64,000 nucleotides of DNA from Oreocharis arfaki (GCA_013398015.1 VZRR01010266.1:1-64000), one strand, 5' to 3'; positions 57,001 to 64,000 are shown, numbered from the stretch's first letter. Numbers and translations: made by a program. Notes: a model not told the origin generated them from the sequence alone.

Positions 57001-60000
57001 ATCCAGTTGGGGTTCAGACAAAGAGTGCAAAGAGCCTTTCATTAAAAGAAGCATGTTTTGGATATTTCTCTGCTCCCTCACTTCACCTGCCTGATGGATG
57101 GGGAAAGGACCTCAGAAATCAAGAATGGGCAGCATGTCTTGAAAAACTATCTGTACAAATATTAAGTGTGTGCATGTGGATGAATGTGTGAGAGAGGCTT
57201 TTCTTACTCTACCATCATTTTATCAGAAGCTCCACAGCTGTGGGCAGGTGAATGCTCAAATCAGGCTAATTAAAGCCATCAAGCTTTGATAAAAACCAAA
57301 ATAAACCTCAAACATGTGCTTGTCTTTGGTTCTCTGCTTCTATCTATCAAGATAGGAGAATTTTAGTGATACGTTGATAACTCACATATGTTTTCTGCCA
57401 TAGAGGCAAAGCATCAATTTGGGGCTTTCTGCGTTATTGTGGAGAGGAGAAGGGACCTCCAGCATCTGGCAGTGGACGCATCATGCTACACCAGCCCGTC
57501 GCACTGTCCTGACACTGGCTGAGCCTTCTGTCCACGTCCACCTCTTCCACAGCCACCTGCTTTGGTGACAGGATTTTGGAGGAGGACAACAGAACAGGAG
57601 ATGAATGTGAGGTCACACCAGCAAAAACATGATGAAAACACTGTTACTGATCTCACCTTGCTAAGTGTGACCTGGGCAAAGTCAGAACCCCAGAATGGTT
57701 TTGAGTTGGAAGTGACCTCAAAAATCATCCACTCCCACCCCCTGCCAGGGGCAGGGACACCTTCCACTAGACCCGGTTGCTCCAAGGCCTGTCCAGTCTG
57801 AATGGTCATGCTTGGACATGGTGGATAGCTCTCCAAAGAGGGCAAGGACAGTGACCCCAGCTCTGCTTCTGTTTGTAGGCTAAATTTTTCCCACAGATAA
57901 GGTGTAACTCGGTATGGAATTTAGATCTAGGTAATCTCCTCCCAGCAGTGCTGCCTGCATAATGGAGACTTCCTCATGACTTCTTCCCAATTTGGTGCAC
58001 AGAGAAGATCAGGGCATAAATGATCTGAGGATTGTTGGGAAGTTTAAGACAAACCTTACCTGGCTTTCTGAGAGGTTTGTTTGTTTTTCCTTTGACTAAA
58101 AACCCAGAGGGTACAAAGCACGAAGGCATTTGAATACAGGCTAAAGGACATGGACAGACAATAGAGCAGCACCACGAAAAGGCGTAGAAGTTCAGCCATC
58201 ACCATGTATTAGTTAATTTTGATATGGAAAGAGAAGGCCATGCAAGAATTGAGTCTCAGAATTGTCTCAAGACCTCCTGGACTCACCCAGTTATATATAT
58301 CTATATCTATAATCTTATCTACATATTGATACAGATATATATATAGAGAGATACTCTCTATAGAGCAAGTTACTGCTACAAACTGGACTGAAAAGCGGGA
58401 GTGAGGAGACGAGCATGGCAGTGAGCAGGACCAGTTGCCAGAGACACAGAGAGAGAAGCAGGGCTTGAAATCAGCTCTTACTTCCCAAGATTAAATGAAT
58501 TTTTCTTATCTCCTGATCAGCTCATTTGAGTTCAGCCCAGGGTTTATGCAAGATGAGGATGCAAAGATGGATTTTAGAAGCCACCTCTTTGAAATGGCCT
58601 TTCTTCCAATGCCAAACATCTTTGCCATCTCCGTCTTTGGTTACCCTGTCTAAAACCACTACCTTGGTGTGCCAGACAGATCCAGGCTCATGAGAATCAG
58701 CTCTTCTCTTACGCTGCACCCAAGAGGTGTCAGAGGAAGAACTTCAAGAGCTGAAAGACGATTTTTTGCCTCCTGCTCTTCTTGGGATTTGCTCCCAAGA
58801 AAATGATTCCTTCTGCTTGAAGAACTTCCATCCCTACGCTCCTTGTCCCAGGCTCCCTCATTCTCCATGATGCAAACCTCACTGATTGCAAAATAATTCA
58901 TGGTGCGGCTCCACGCTTAATTTTAACCCAGCTGATGTTTTCCCTGCTGAGGCTCTAATTCTGTCATGGATTTCAAGCCCTCTTGTGCCCAGAAATGAAC
59001 AGTAATAGCTTGTACCTGTCCTCCTGAAATTGCTTTATGCAGAGAAATGGTCTAAAAGCACAGCCAGGTCTTGCCTGACACAGCATGATGATGCACCATC
59101 ACTTTCCTTTAATTTAATGCCCCCGTGATCCGTGGTTCTGGATGACTGCAAAGCCATGAATTTTGCCAGACAAGAGACACACTCTCCTGCAGCTGAAAGG
59201 GTGAACAGCTCGGAAAACGATAGGAAGATTTATTGCCTTTTTTTTTGTTTCCAGATGTAACTAACGGCTCAGGAACTATAACAAAAATAATTTGCCTTTC
59301 TTGCTGGATAATTCGTATGTCTCTGTTTGAATGACTAGGGTTTTTCTATCCATGCATCCTACAAAAAGGAAAAATTAAAGCAGCAGTAAAATGAAAATAT
59401 TTCCTTATGATATGTTAAAATCCAAATGTACCTTTAAATGTGACTTCTGCAAAAAACCAACTTGTTATTTTAATGAATTTTCTAATAGATAAAAAACTCT
59501 TAATAAGTCAGGCTACTTAAAACAGTGTAATAACATATTAGACCCGAACTGCTGCCGGAAACAGGCTCCAGGACCAGGCGATGGGCACACGTACCAGTTT
59601 TCTTCTCCACGTATCGTTTTCCAGCCTCCCTAAACGCGACCATGGCCCTGAAAAAGGCCCTCAGGACGGCCCAGCGGAAAACAGCCACGGGATCAATCCC
59701 GATCATCCCACAGATAAAGGCGTTCTTGCTGCTCCGCAGGAGAGCCACAATGTCCGGGCGCATGTGATCCGTGTTCTTCTCCCGGAAATCCTAGGGAAGG
59801 AGAAGGAGGAGGAAAGAGGAAAATAAACAACACCCACAAGATACTCCAGGTAGGATCTTCCAGGCTATCTCTGGGCCAGCACAACTAATGAATCCTGTTT
59901 CTGTCTTTCTCTCCTGCTCCCATATCAGATACCTCTTTATGACCATCATCTCTGATGCTTATCAAGTGCATTTACTGCATCAGAAACATGATGAGAGATT

Positions 60001-61803
60001 TGCAGCTCCAAATCCTGAGGCTGTTTCTCACACAGGCTCATCTGCCCACCAGAATTCCTTCTGCTAATAACTGTCATGAATAGAAATAGAGTCGACTTTG
60101 GAATTGTTCACGTGCGATTCCAGAAAGTACCCATGGCAGTGGGATGCTGAGACCTCAGCACACATAACCTGTATTAAAAGTGGCTAATGATCAGTAAACC
60201 ACTGGGTTTTCTACACAAAGAAAGCCCAGAAAGGCCACCGGACACCAGATTCGAACTCATTGTTGGGGCGTAGCACTGAACTCAGTGTGCTTCCCTAAAT
60301 TCTTCCTGCAATGCCCACGTGGAAGAGAACGGGAAGACCCAGTCCCTACCACCCTTTCATCTCCCCAAACACATATCTCCTAACTCTTCCATCTTCTCAA
60401 GCCAAGTCCTCTCCAAAACATCTCTGTGGAGCATCTGGGGCTCTCCTTCCCAATCCCAGATTTAGATGAAAGCAGCTGCAGGGGAACAGCTGGGTGACAG
60501 ACCTTGACTCCGTACTTCACTTTGCCTGCGTAGTGTTTGATGATGAAAGCCGGCTCCATCACCGCTGGGAATTCAATGTAGGAGTTCCCTTCGTGTTGAC
60601 GCTTGAATTTGTCCAGCAGTGTCTGGTTTGTGGCTTGAGGAAAACTGAGTGGAGAGAATTGAAAGGAAGAAGCTGTAAACCCAACGGAAAACTTTTCCAC
60701 TTCTTTCTTGGCCACAAAAAGGAAAACAGAGACATTCTGAGCTTCCACTTCTGTGTCTGCTTCAGCAGAGCCTCTTGGTAAGAGAAAGCCAACCCTCCAT
60801 CCTCAAACTACATGGAAATCTGCAGCATGGGGGTGTATTTCACAGCTTTACCCAATTTAAGTTGTTTTAGCCCAGTACACTATCACTGGGAGAGCATCAT
60901 TGCTGTTCTTTCGACAACGAGACAAGAAGTGGGGGAGAGACCTGCAGGCAAATGGTGGGAGGAGACCTCGTGCCCTGGGCCACGTGGATCTGAGTGACCT
61001 CAGAGGTGACCTTTGGCTCAGCAAAACCACCTGGCCTTCCTCTGCCTTTCACATGGAGGGAACTGGCACAAGCATTCGATGGGAGAACTGTTCTGCTCCA
61101 AAGTTTCCACACTAATGCAGCCCCAGAAGCCGCACGTTCACCCAAGAACTTCTCCTGAGATGACGGATGGATGCAACCAAGGATGCAAACCTGAGGTAGG
61201 TCCCTGATGCCCATGAAACCCTGTGGAAATGCAGCGCCTATGGACAAGTGCCCTCACTTCACTTTGGTTCAATTTTTACCAATAAATTGATAAATACACC
61301 TTATTTCTCAATAACAGCACCTACACATCCTGCTTTAGCTCATGCACTTGGGTTCAAGACCTTCACATTGTCACACCCCAAGAGACAGGGAAAGAAATGA
61401 AGAGAGAAGCAAGGGAAACCTTCTCCCTTCCCTTTAATGGGAGAAATTCTGGAAAGGAATTTCAGCAATTATTTTTAAGGCTTTTTGCTCAGCTGTCTGA
61501 TTCTCCACTCTGTGTGTTGCCACCTCGAAAACAACACTAGAAACACCAATCAGCCCAGTGACTTATTAGCACCTTTCCGGGAAGTTCTCTTTTTTCTTTT
61601 TTTTTTCAGAAAACTGGAGGATAAATGCGTTTTAACTGAGAAAAGAGATCTCATGTCCAAAGCCAGCATTTTCCTACTCACTTGCTTTCCTCATCCAGCA
61701 GATGGAGCAGTCCCGTTGGCTTCTTGCTGATCAGGTTGATGCAGCTGGAGTTGTCTATGTAGTCGATGTTGTGCCAGCTAATTCCTTCTGCTCTATATTC
61801 TTC
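14608..61803 (-). CDS. MYO9A: MYO9A, unconventional myosin-IXa with RhoGAP domain (3' 32 coding exons; 5' end outside window)
   Basis: Actin-based motor whose tail inactivates Rho GTPases, acting at the cortex and junctions. The 32 exons listed below total 6189 nt: 2062 codons plus TGA, all GT-AG, with every phase matching. Order in this fragment: motor from the relay loop ([18 protein letters not shown]) through the class IX loop-2 insertion to the converter (1-426); six IQ motifs (about 427-579); a charged coiled-coil tail (about 580-1500); a C1 zinc finger with the HX12CX2C...CX2CX4HX2CX7C spacing (about 1506-1557); a RhoGAP domain with arginine finger in GIYRKSG (about 1569-1755); a coiled coil (about 1820-1860); and a C-terminus ending NEFMV. 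It is MYO9A rather than MYO9B because the RhoGAP reads [20 protein letters not shown] and the neighbour is NR2E3. The earlier motor exons (P-loop, switch I and II) lie to the right of the window. Confidence 0.95.
15093..15512 (-). other. MYO9A intron between window exons 31 and 32
   Basis: 426-nt intron region. It holds only the CR1 3'-end remnant near its 5' side. No other feature. Confidence 0.6.
15458..15492 (+). mobile_element. CR1 3'-end remnant
   Basis: 'ctttgaaggtcccttccaac' followed by 'ccaaactactgtatcataa' is the 3' terminal signature of a CR1 copy in sense orientation. It lies in the intron immediately beside MYO9A exon 31. Confidence 0.6.
15513..15655 (-). CDS. MYO9A: MYO9A window exon 31
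   Basis: Encodes [20 protein letters not shown] and [15 protein letters not shown], an acidic, strongly conserved segment. Phase 2 to 1. Confidence 0.95.
15830..16032 (-). CDS. MYO9A: MYO9A window exon 30 (coiled coil)
   Basis: Encodes [20 protein letters not shown], then [20 protein letters not shown], a short coiled coil. Phase 0 to 2. Confidence 0.93.
16033..18935 (-). other. MYO9A intron, 2.9 kb (window exons 29-30)
   Basis: No gene or repeat family recognised. It contains a perfect CRE (TGACGTCA, 17221-17228) with an E-box CACGTG at 17235-17240, and a run of short open frames on both strands around 17366-18109 that have no domain. Confidence 0.5.
18936..19059 (-). CDS. MYO9A: MYO9A window exon 29 (end of RhoGAP)
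   Basis: Encodes [20 protein letters not shown] and [20 protein letters not shown]. Donor GTGAGA in phase 0. Confidence 0.95.
19060..20273 (-). other. MYO9A intron, 1.2 kb (window exons 28-29)
   Basis: Contains a C homopolymer (about 19377-19387) and AT-rich sequence at 19720-20170. No gene or known repeat recognised. Confidence 0.5.
20274..20405 (-). CDS. MYO9A: MYO9A window exon 28 (RhoGAP)
   Basis: Encodes [20 protein letters not shown] and [20 protein letters not shown], including the third conserved block (N..ALAIVFAP). Confidence 0.96.
20835..20940 (-). CDS. MYO9A: MYO9A window exon 27 (RhoGAP)
   Basis: Encodes [20 protein letters not shown] and [15 protein letters not shown]. Phase 1 to 2. 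Confidence 0.95.
21276..21404 (-). CDS. MYO9A: MYO9A window exon 26 (RhoGAP)
   Basis: Encodes [20 protein letters not shown] and [20 protein letters not shown]. The [11 protein letters not shown] strand is the second conserved RhoGAP block. Confidence 0.96.
21488..21535 (+). mobile_element. CR1 3'-end remnant
   Basis: 'cctttaaaggttccttccaa' then 'cccaaactgttatatg' and 'cagtattcta' match a CR1 3' terminus in sense orientation, in the intron upstream of the RhoGAP exon 26. Confidence 0.6.
21898..22090 (-). CDS. MYO9A: MYO9A window exon 25 (RhoGAP start, arginine finger)
   Basis: Encodes [28 protein letters not shown] and [17 protein letters not shown]. The Arg in GIYRKSG is the catalytic arginine finger of RhoGAP domains. 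Confidence 0.96.
22091..23918 (-). other. MYO9A intron, 1.8 kb (window exons 24-25)
   Basis: Holds a (CA)n microsatellite at 23189-23217 and a short CpG-containing patch near 23525-23575. No gene recognised. Confidence 0.5.
23189..23217. repeat. (CA)n microsatellite
   Basis: About 29 bases of CA repeats interrupted by one GA ('acacacacagacacacacac'). Confidence 0.9.
23919..23980 (-). CDS. MYO9A: MYO9A window exon 24 (C1 domain, second half)
   Basis: 62 nt encoding [20 protein letters not shown], the remaining zinc ligands. Phase 1 to 0. Confidence 0.95.
24362..24454. repeat. Near-perfect inverted repeat (40-bp arms, 13-bp loop)
   Basis: Arms 24362-24401 and 24415-24454 are complementary at 38 of 40 positions. 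The two exceptions are 24377/24439 (a G:T wobble) and 24382/24434 (A:A). The loop is 24402-24414. It lies in the MYO9A intron between exons 23 and 24. The arms match no repeat I recognise. Confidence 0.95.
24870..24981 (-). CDS. MYO9A: MYO9A window exon 23 (C1 domain, first half)
   Basis: Encodes [20 protein letters not shown] and [16 protein letters not shown], with the first His and the first Cys pair of the zinc-binding C1 fold. Confidence 0.96.
25635..25682 (-). CDS. MYO9A: MYO9A window exon 22 (48-nt basic microexon)
   Basis: Encodes [16 protein letters not shown]. Phase 0/0, so it can be included or skipped without changing frame. The basic cluster sits directly before the C1 domain. 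Confidence 0.9.
26588..26776 (-). CDS. MYO9A: MYO9A window exon 21
   Basis: Encodes [20 protein letters not shown] and [19 protein letters not shown], the conserved helical segment preceding the C1 domain. Phase 0/0. Confidence 0.95.
27255..27371 (-). CDS. MYO9A: MYO9A window exon 20
   Basis: Encodes [20 protein letters not shown] and [18 protein letters not shown]. Phase 0/0. Confidence 0.95.
27644..27867 (-). CDS. MYO9A: MYO9A window exon 19 (tandem acceptor)
   Basis: Encodes [29 protein letters not shown] and [15 protein letters not shown]. The acceptor is CAGCAG: start at 27867 gives ..GE-EL.., start at 27870 gives ..GE-A-EL... KVKRKRSVK resembles a nuclear-localisation or membrane-binding basic patch. 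Confidence 0.9.
28258..28415 (-). CDS. MYO9A: MYO9A window exon 18
   Basis: Encodes [20 protein letters not shown] and a diverged acidic segment ending LQLGE. Donor GTACAT in phase 1. Confidence 0.9.
28829..28941 (-). CDS. MYO9A: MYO9A window exon 17
   Basis: Encodes [20 protein letters not shown], a conserved tail segment. Donor GTAGGC in phase 2 is chosen over an upstream GTGGGA because only it keeps the frame into the next exon. Confidence 0.9.
32075..32135 (+). mobile_element. CR1 3'-end remnant
   Basis: 'gactcaacaatcttagagat', 'cttttccaacctaaacactc' and 'ctatgattccatg' form a CR1 sense 3' end. Confidence 0.6.
33265..33388 (+). mobile_element. CR1 fragment, sense, 3' end
   Basis: 'gagcaccctggtctagtgga' leads through 'agtcccttccaatccaaacc' to 'attcagtgattctgtgattc', the CR1 3' tail repeats. 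It ends about 160 bases before MYO9A exon 16. Confidence 0.75.
33551..33763 (-). CDS. MYO9A: MYO9A window exon 16 (213 nt, probable cassette)
   Basis: Encodes [20 protein letters not shown], an acidic run [13 protein letters not shown], and ACYSDSEM. Phase 0/0, so skipping preserves the frame. The polypyrimidine tract contains a TTTTG microsatellite. RTRSD and SDSEM are plausible kinase sites. Confidence 0.9.
33779..33806. repeat. (AAAAC)n microsatellite
   Basis: About five copies of acaaa/aaaac on the plus strand, (TTTTG)n on the MYO9A sense strand, ending some 16 bases before the exon-16 acceptor at 33764. Confidence 0.9.
34269..34347 (-). CDS. MYO9A: MYO9A window exon 15 (tandem acceptor)
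   Basis: Encodes [20 protein letters not shown] and GSGRGE. The acceptor is CAGCAG: the exon may begin at 34347 (79 nt) or 34350 (82 nt), both in frame, differing by one residue. Confidence 0.88.
34351..35610 (-). other. MYO9A intron, 1.3 kb (window exons 14-15)
   Basis: AT-rich at 35150-35300. A small imperfect repeat of 'gagaaagcctatgg' lies at 35530-35595. No known element. Confidence 0.5.
35611..37236 (-). CDS. MYO9A: MYO9A window exon 14 (1626-nt tail exon)
   Basis: Largest exon. Begins [17 protein letters not shown], has [20 protein letters not shown] followed by a basic [14 protein letters not shown] helix, then Ser-rich low-complexity sequence. A coiled coil lies around [20 protein letters not shown], and the exon ends [12 protein letters not shown]. 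Likely disordered, heavily phosphorylated tail. Confidence 0.95.
37237..38168 (-). other. MYO9A intron, 0.9 kb (window exons 13-14)
   Basis: Contains a short CAC-rich triplet tract near 37318-37355 ('caccaccactaccatcacct'). No other feature seen. Confidence 0.5.
38169..38479 (-). CDS. MYO9A: MYO9A window exon 13 (IQ motifs 2-6)
   Basis: Encodes [11 protein letters not shown], a short linker, and four further IQ-type repeats: [40 protein letters not shown] and [14 protein letters not shown]. These bind calmodulin-type light chains. The exon is much richer in GC than its introns. Confidence 0.93.
38710..38859 (-). CDS. MYO9A: MYO9A window exon 12 (first IQ motifs)
   Basis: Encodes [20 protein letters not shown], then the IQ motif [13 protein letters not shown] and the start of the next (AAVTIQ). 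Phase 0/0. Confidence 0.95.
39363..39485 (-). CDS. MYO9A: MYO9A window exon 11 (converter)
   Basis: Encodes [20 protein letters not shown] and [18 protein letters not shown], leading into the lever arm. Phase 0/0. Confidence 0.95.
39486..40462 (-). other. MYO9A intron, 1.0 kb (window exons 10-11)
   Basis: A 188-codon plus-strand open frame (39598-40164) crosses it but has no domain and no splice context. Nothing else seen. Confidence 0.5.
40463..40573 (-). CDS. MYO9A: MYO9A window exon 10 (SH region and converter)
   Basis: Encodes [20 protein letters not shown] and [17 protein letters not shown]. The reactive SH1/SH2 cysteines of conventional myosins are absent, as expected for class IX. 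Phase 0/0. Confidence 0.96.
40574..41422 (-). other. MYO9A intron, 0.85 kb (window exons 9-10)
   Basis: AT-rich, nothing recognised. Confidence 0.5.
41423..41503 (-). CDS. MYO9A: MYO9A window exon 9 (motor)
   Basis: Encodes [20 protein letters not shown] and IRSNAEK, the universal 'FVKCI.SN' segment before the SH helices. Phase 0/0. Confidence 0.96.
43838..43895. repeat. (TA)n and (CA/TG)n simple repeat
   Basis: 'atatatatatatacatattt', then 'acatacacacacatacatgc' and 'atgtgtgtgcatat': alternating purine-pyrimidine tract of about 58 bases. Confidence 0.85.
44104..44180 (-). mobile_element. CR1 3'-end fragment, antisense
   Basis: 'aatcacagactcattcaggt' followed by 'tggaaaagacctttaagatc' and 'cctagcactgccaag' is the antisense start of a CR1 3' end. 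Its right edge fades after about 44180. Confidence 0.75.
44718..44840 (-). CDS. MYO9A: MYO9A window exon 8 (end of loop 2)
   Basis: Encodes [20 protein letters not shown] and [18 protein letters not shown]. The KKKKPP run is the basic actin-contact part. Phase 0 at both ends; flanked by CR1 pieces in opposite orientation. Confidence 0.95.
44938..45168 (+). mobile_element. CR1 fragment, sense, 3' end
   Basis: Reads through 'gtggggaggccctggcacag', 'gtgtccaaggccaggctgga', 'gggctagtggaaggtgcccc' and 'gacctttaaggtcctttcaa' to 'attccacgattctatgattc', a clear CR1 3' end of about 230 bases. Confidence 0.9.
45737..45776 (-). CDS. MYO9A: MYO9A window exon 7 (40-nt microexon)
   Basis: Encodes [13 protein letters not shown], a short basic piece of loop 2 likely to touch actin. 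40 nt in phase 2 to 0, so skipping would shift the frame and it must be constitutive. Confidence 0.92.
46430..46573 (-). CDS. MYO9A: MYO9A window exon 6 (loop-2 insertion)
   Basis: Encodes [20 protein letters not shown] and [20 protein letters not shown]. Donor GTCAGT. Confidence 0.92.
46574..50586 (-). other. MYO9A intron, 4.0 kb (window exons 5-6)
   Basis: No gene, RNA or known repeat recognised; only short unsupported open frames. Confidence 0.45.
50587..50662 (-). CDS. MYO9A: MYO9A window exon 5 (loop-2 insertion)
   Basis: 76 nt encoding [19 protein letters not shown] and NERSPR. The RKSPRTP stretch offers proline-directed phosphorylation sites. Phase 1 to 2. Confidence 0.92.
50663..55135 (-). 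other. MYO9A intron, 4.5 kb (window exons 4-5)
   Basis: A CpG-rich patch lies directly next to exon 5 (50735-50770). AT-rich tracts lie at 51150-51270 and 54000-54300, with A homopolymers near 51570-51600. An 18-bp palindrome lies at 53917-53934. No gene recognised. Confidence 0.45.
53917..53934. repeat. 18-bp perfect palindrome
   Basis: AGTGTTGAGCTCAACACT equals its own reverse complement. The core GAGCTCAAC is repeated once immediately after it. Confidence 0.9.
55136..55255 (-). CDS. MYO9A: MYO9A window exon 4 (loop-2 insertion)
   Basis: Encodes [20 protein letters not shown] and [15 protein letters not shown]. The acceptor is TTCCCAAG rather than CAG, a weak form; phase continuity on both sides supports it. 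Confidence 0.9.
57680..57835 (-). mobile_element. CR1 fragment, antisense
   Basis: 'ccagaatggttttgagttgg' then 'aagtgacctcaaaaatcatc', 'ccaggggcagggacaccttc' and 'actagacccggttgctccaa' follow the order of an inverted CR1 3' end. Confidence 0.85.
58290..58365. repeat. TATA/TATC simple repeat
   Basis: 'tatatatatctatatctata' to 'gatatatatatagagagata': an AT-rich simple repeat with a small palindrome around TATAGAGAG/CTCTCTATA. Confidence 0.8.
59595..59790 (-). CDS. MYO9A: MYO9A window exon 3 (motor)
   Basis: Encodes [20 protein letters not shown] and continues through [20 protein letters not shown] into the start of loop 2. Donor GTACGT in phase 1. Confidence 0.95.
59791..61681 (-). other. MYO9A introns around window exon 2
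   Basis: The intron stretches on either side of exon 2 (60503-60644) hold no recognised element. Confidence 0.5.
60503..60644 (-). CDS. MYO9A: MYO9A window exon 2 (motor)
   Basis: Encodes [19 protein letters not shown] and ends [15 protein letters not shown], the conserved HYAGKV strand of myosin heads. Donor GTCTGT is weaker than its neighbours. Confidence 0.95.
61682..61803 (-). CDS. MYO9A: MYO9A window exon 1 (motor, relay region)
   Basis: Encodes [20 protein letters not shown] to LLHLLDEES. Acceptor TTTTTAG, donor GTGAGT, phase 0 to 2. Confidence 0.95.
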
Positions 61804-64000
61804 CTAAAAAGAGCCCCACAGATGACATAATGACGATTTGGTGCAAGCAAAAATAAAAGACAAAATCCAAAAGGTTTTGTGGAAACTGATACACCGTTTA
61901 CCAAAACAAACATCTCTCCTGTAAATATTCCATCAATGCTTTCTGTAATTCCAAAGAAGAGGATAAAGAACCTCTGGAACAATTTGAAACAAAGGGAACC
62001 ACAGAGCATTTCACAATTTCAGATGCACCAAACGTTTGTTCGGACATGGGATGGCTGTGTGGGAGTACAAGCCTGCCAAGGACGCCCAGCATGCGTGGAC
62101 TCCCACTTTCCTTTTCTTGGATTGCTTCTAAATCACAGCACAGTTTGGGCTGGAAGAGACCTTAAAACTCATCTCATTCCACCCTCTGCTATGGCAGGGA
62201 CAGCTTTCACTAGACCAGGGGGCTCCAAGTCCTGTCCAACCTGGTCTTGGACACTGCCAGGGATCCAGAGGCAGCCACAGCTGCTCTGGGCACCCTGTGC
62301 CAGGGCCTCCCCACCCTCACAGGGAGGAATTCCTTCCCGATATCCCAGCTACCCCTGCCCTCTGGCAGTGGGAAGACATTCCCCCTTGTCCTGACCCTCC
62401 ATCCCTTGTCCCAAATCCCTCTCCAGCTCTCCTGGAGCCCCTTTAGGCACTGGCAGGGGCTCTGAGGTCTCCCTGGAACCTTCTCTTCTCCAGGTGAACA
62501 TCCCCAGCACCCTCAAAGCATCTCTGTGGCCTCCTCTGGACTCTCTCCAGGAGCTCCACATCTTTCTGATGTTGGATCCCATGGCTGGAGGCAGCTCTGC
62601 AGGTGGGGGTCTCACCTGAGGGGGGCAGCAGGGCAGATTCTCTCGTTCCCCACGCTTTGGGATCTGGGGGGTTTTGGGGTTCCTAGCACATGTGGGGCTT
62701 CCCACCCATCAAAGTGTTGCACAACTTGCATCAATTAATATTTAGTATTCAGTTGCTGGAAGGAAATTGTGGTACAACATATTAATTACACAGAAAAAGC
62801 AGTAAACCTCCCTTTCCTGCTTCCCTGGGCTCTGCTCTCCCACTGTTAATGGCTGGTGCTCTGTGGGCGAACAAAGAGACCTCCAGCTATACAAAGCCAC
62901 TGCTTCAGGACCAGCACAAGCACCACCCTCTGCAGTAAAAGTGAGGATCTGCCCCCAAATTCAAGCTGAGGCAAAAAAGGCTATTCGTTTTCCACCAAAA
63001 TAGTTCTAACCATTGCTCTCCTATAAAGGTTATGTCCTCTGAGACATACTTCCAACTGGATTACTTCAGGAAGTCTTATGCAAAAATTATTTTAGGGCAT
63101 CTGGATGAAAGTAGAGTTTAAAAATCATAATTTTTGTTATATGTTTCAAGACTTGTGACTGACTGTCTAAACAGAGATATTGGAACATGCACCTTACTCC
63201 ATGTGTTGGACAAAGACCTACCGATCCAGCTGCCTTTTTACTTCTCTATCATGGGACATTTTGATGGCACGATTGAAGATCAAAAGGAAACAGGTTTCAA
63301 AATCCTAATAGGATACATCTTTCCAACAATCAGATTCATTATTATTGCTGCCTCTGCCTTTATTTTTAATATGAGCAAACAACTTTAAAAGAAGTATGTC
63401 CATCCAAGACTCCTCATCCAAAATTAACATGAACTCTACAGATATTGTTAGAATTGAAGAGCCTGAAGAGCTTTGAGACATTTCACAAGGAAATTTTTGC
63501 TGCAACAACCCCTACAAGGTCCTGAATTCAGTATTGGAGACTTTGTATATCTTACAACAATACAGACGAATACAGACGTGTGCTGCCTTAGAAGGAGTTT
63601 TTAACATCCCTAAAGCCTTTGAGATCCAAAATATACAACATCTCATTGAGAAAAAAAACCCCTGAAAGTAAGGAACGACTCTGCATTATGAATTTCATTT
63701 TCTCTTTTTATTTTTTAATCTTTTTCCTTCAGTTCTTGCTGAGAAACCAGGACACAGCAGAACCTTACAACAACATTCCCAAGTCCCTGCTGAACTATAG
63801 GCAATTAAAAAATCACAGATTTGATTAAAACTTGTGGCATTTTCAGTGCAAGCCAGGAAACAGCTTCTATCCAGCAATCACAGGCTGCGTACTTCAGAGC
63901 AGGCGTGAGCTGCTCCCGAGGGATTTCCCAGAGAGTCACTGGGAGTAGTCAGCATCATCCATCAACTGCCTGCTTCCGACAGCCCCTTAATGGAGTGCAG
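61804..64000 (-). other. MYO9A intron upstream of window exon 1 (open to the right edge)
   Basis: The previous motor exon should end in the conserved KLEQ just before EEYR. I find no such exon up to 64000, so this intron exceeds 2.2 kb. It contains the antisense CR1 at 62120-62620; the rest is AT-rich with nothing recognised. Confidence 0.6.
62120..62620 (-). mobile_element. CR1 LINE 3' portion, antisense, about 500 bp
   Basis: Longest CR1 in the window. From left to right: 'agtttgggctggaagagacc', 'tggcagggacagctttcact', 'tgctctgggcaccctgtgcc', 'agggaggaattccttcccga', 'ccccttgtcctgaccctcca', 'aaccttctcttctccaggtg' and 'ggcctcctctggactctctc'. This is the known antisense order of the CR1 3' third. 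It is relatively well preserved but has no long open frame. Confidence 0.92.

Larger units (their letters stand above)
55256..59594 (-). other. MYO9A intron, 4.3 kb (window exons 3-4)
   Basis: Holds an antisense CR1 (57680-57835) and a TATA/TATC-rich tract (58290-58365). No gene recognised. Confidence 0.45.

Noticed and set aside
58522..58901. Minus-strand open frames as possible extra MYO9A exons
   Set aside because: Exons 3 and 4 join in phase without them, and the sequence does not resemble a myosin head.
60235..60300. tRNA-like T-arm word (GTTCGAAT on the minus strand)
   Set aside because: The T-stem pairs poorly and no acceptor stem or A-box is seen; at most a chance match.
14608..61803. 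MYO9B as the identity of the myosin
   Set aside because: The RhoGAP and tail sequence match MYO9A-type residues, and NR2E3, not NR2F6, is the neighbour.
1..64000. CRISPR arrays, bacterial operons, riboswitches, phage or endogenous viral genes
   Set aside because: None visible. Tandem arrays here are adjacent degenerate minisatellites without unique spacers, and the gene structure is vertebrate.

Overview
The window is vertebrate nuclear DNA, almost certainly avian. Both recognisable multi-exon genes have GT-AG introns and vertebrate-type protein sequence, and the introns are small for a vertebrate. The interspersed repeats I can recognise are all CR1 retrotransposon pieces, several ending in the typical ATTCTATG-type 3' tails. 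NR2E3 and MYO9A lie tail to tail, as they do in other vertebrates. The GC-rich left part, with many G-rich minisatellites, suggests a small chromosome. Species cannot be named from the sequence; it is not bacterial or viral.

Layout. Positions 1-230 are AT-rich low-complexity DNA. Positions 846-990 hold a decayed antisense CR1 fragment. About 1.3-1.9 kb (minus strand) carries a compact LRAT/PLAAT-type acyltransferase-like gene with its Cys/His catalytic residues intact but with unresolved first and last exons. From 2 to 6 kb no gene is supported; there are two minisatellite arrays. A CpG-rich promoter-like region (5.8-6.6 kb) leads into NR2E3, the photoreceptor-specific nuclear receptor, on the plus strand. 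Its 8 exons (6577-10125) join to exactly 406 codons plus stop. Its poly(A) signal is at 10743. A roughly 950-bp AT-rich, purine-biased tandem array (10.8-11.75 kb) separates it from the 3' end of MYO9A.

From about 12 kb to the right edge the window is MYO9A on the minus strand. It has a long 3' UTR (interrupted by a 534-base assembly gap at 12326-12859), a stop codon at 14608-14610, and 32 coding exons running back to 61803. Their lengths and phases agree throughout and add to 6189 nt (2062 codons plus stop). They encode, in order, the end of the class IX motor head with its loop-2 insertion, six IQ motifs, a long coiled-coil and phospho-rich tail, a C1 zinc finger, a RhoGAP domain, and a C-terminal tail. 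The first part of the motor and the promoter lie beyond the right edge.

How the genes work: NR2E3 is a transcription factor that, with CRX and NRL, sets rod versus cone identity. MYO9A is an actin motor carrying a Rho-inactivating domain. Nothing suggests that the two act together; their juxtaposition is conserved synteny.

No wholly new system was found. The most interesting items are a nearly perfect 40-bp-arm inverted repeat in a MYO9A intron (24362-24454), two NAGNAG tandem acceptors in MYO9A, a pentanucleotide microsatellite acting as the polypyrimidine tract of a skippable exon, an inverted CR1 pair flanking a motor exon, the polarised AT-rich array between the two gene ends, and the LRAT-like gene upstream of NR2E3.
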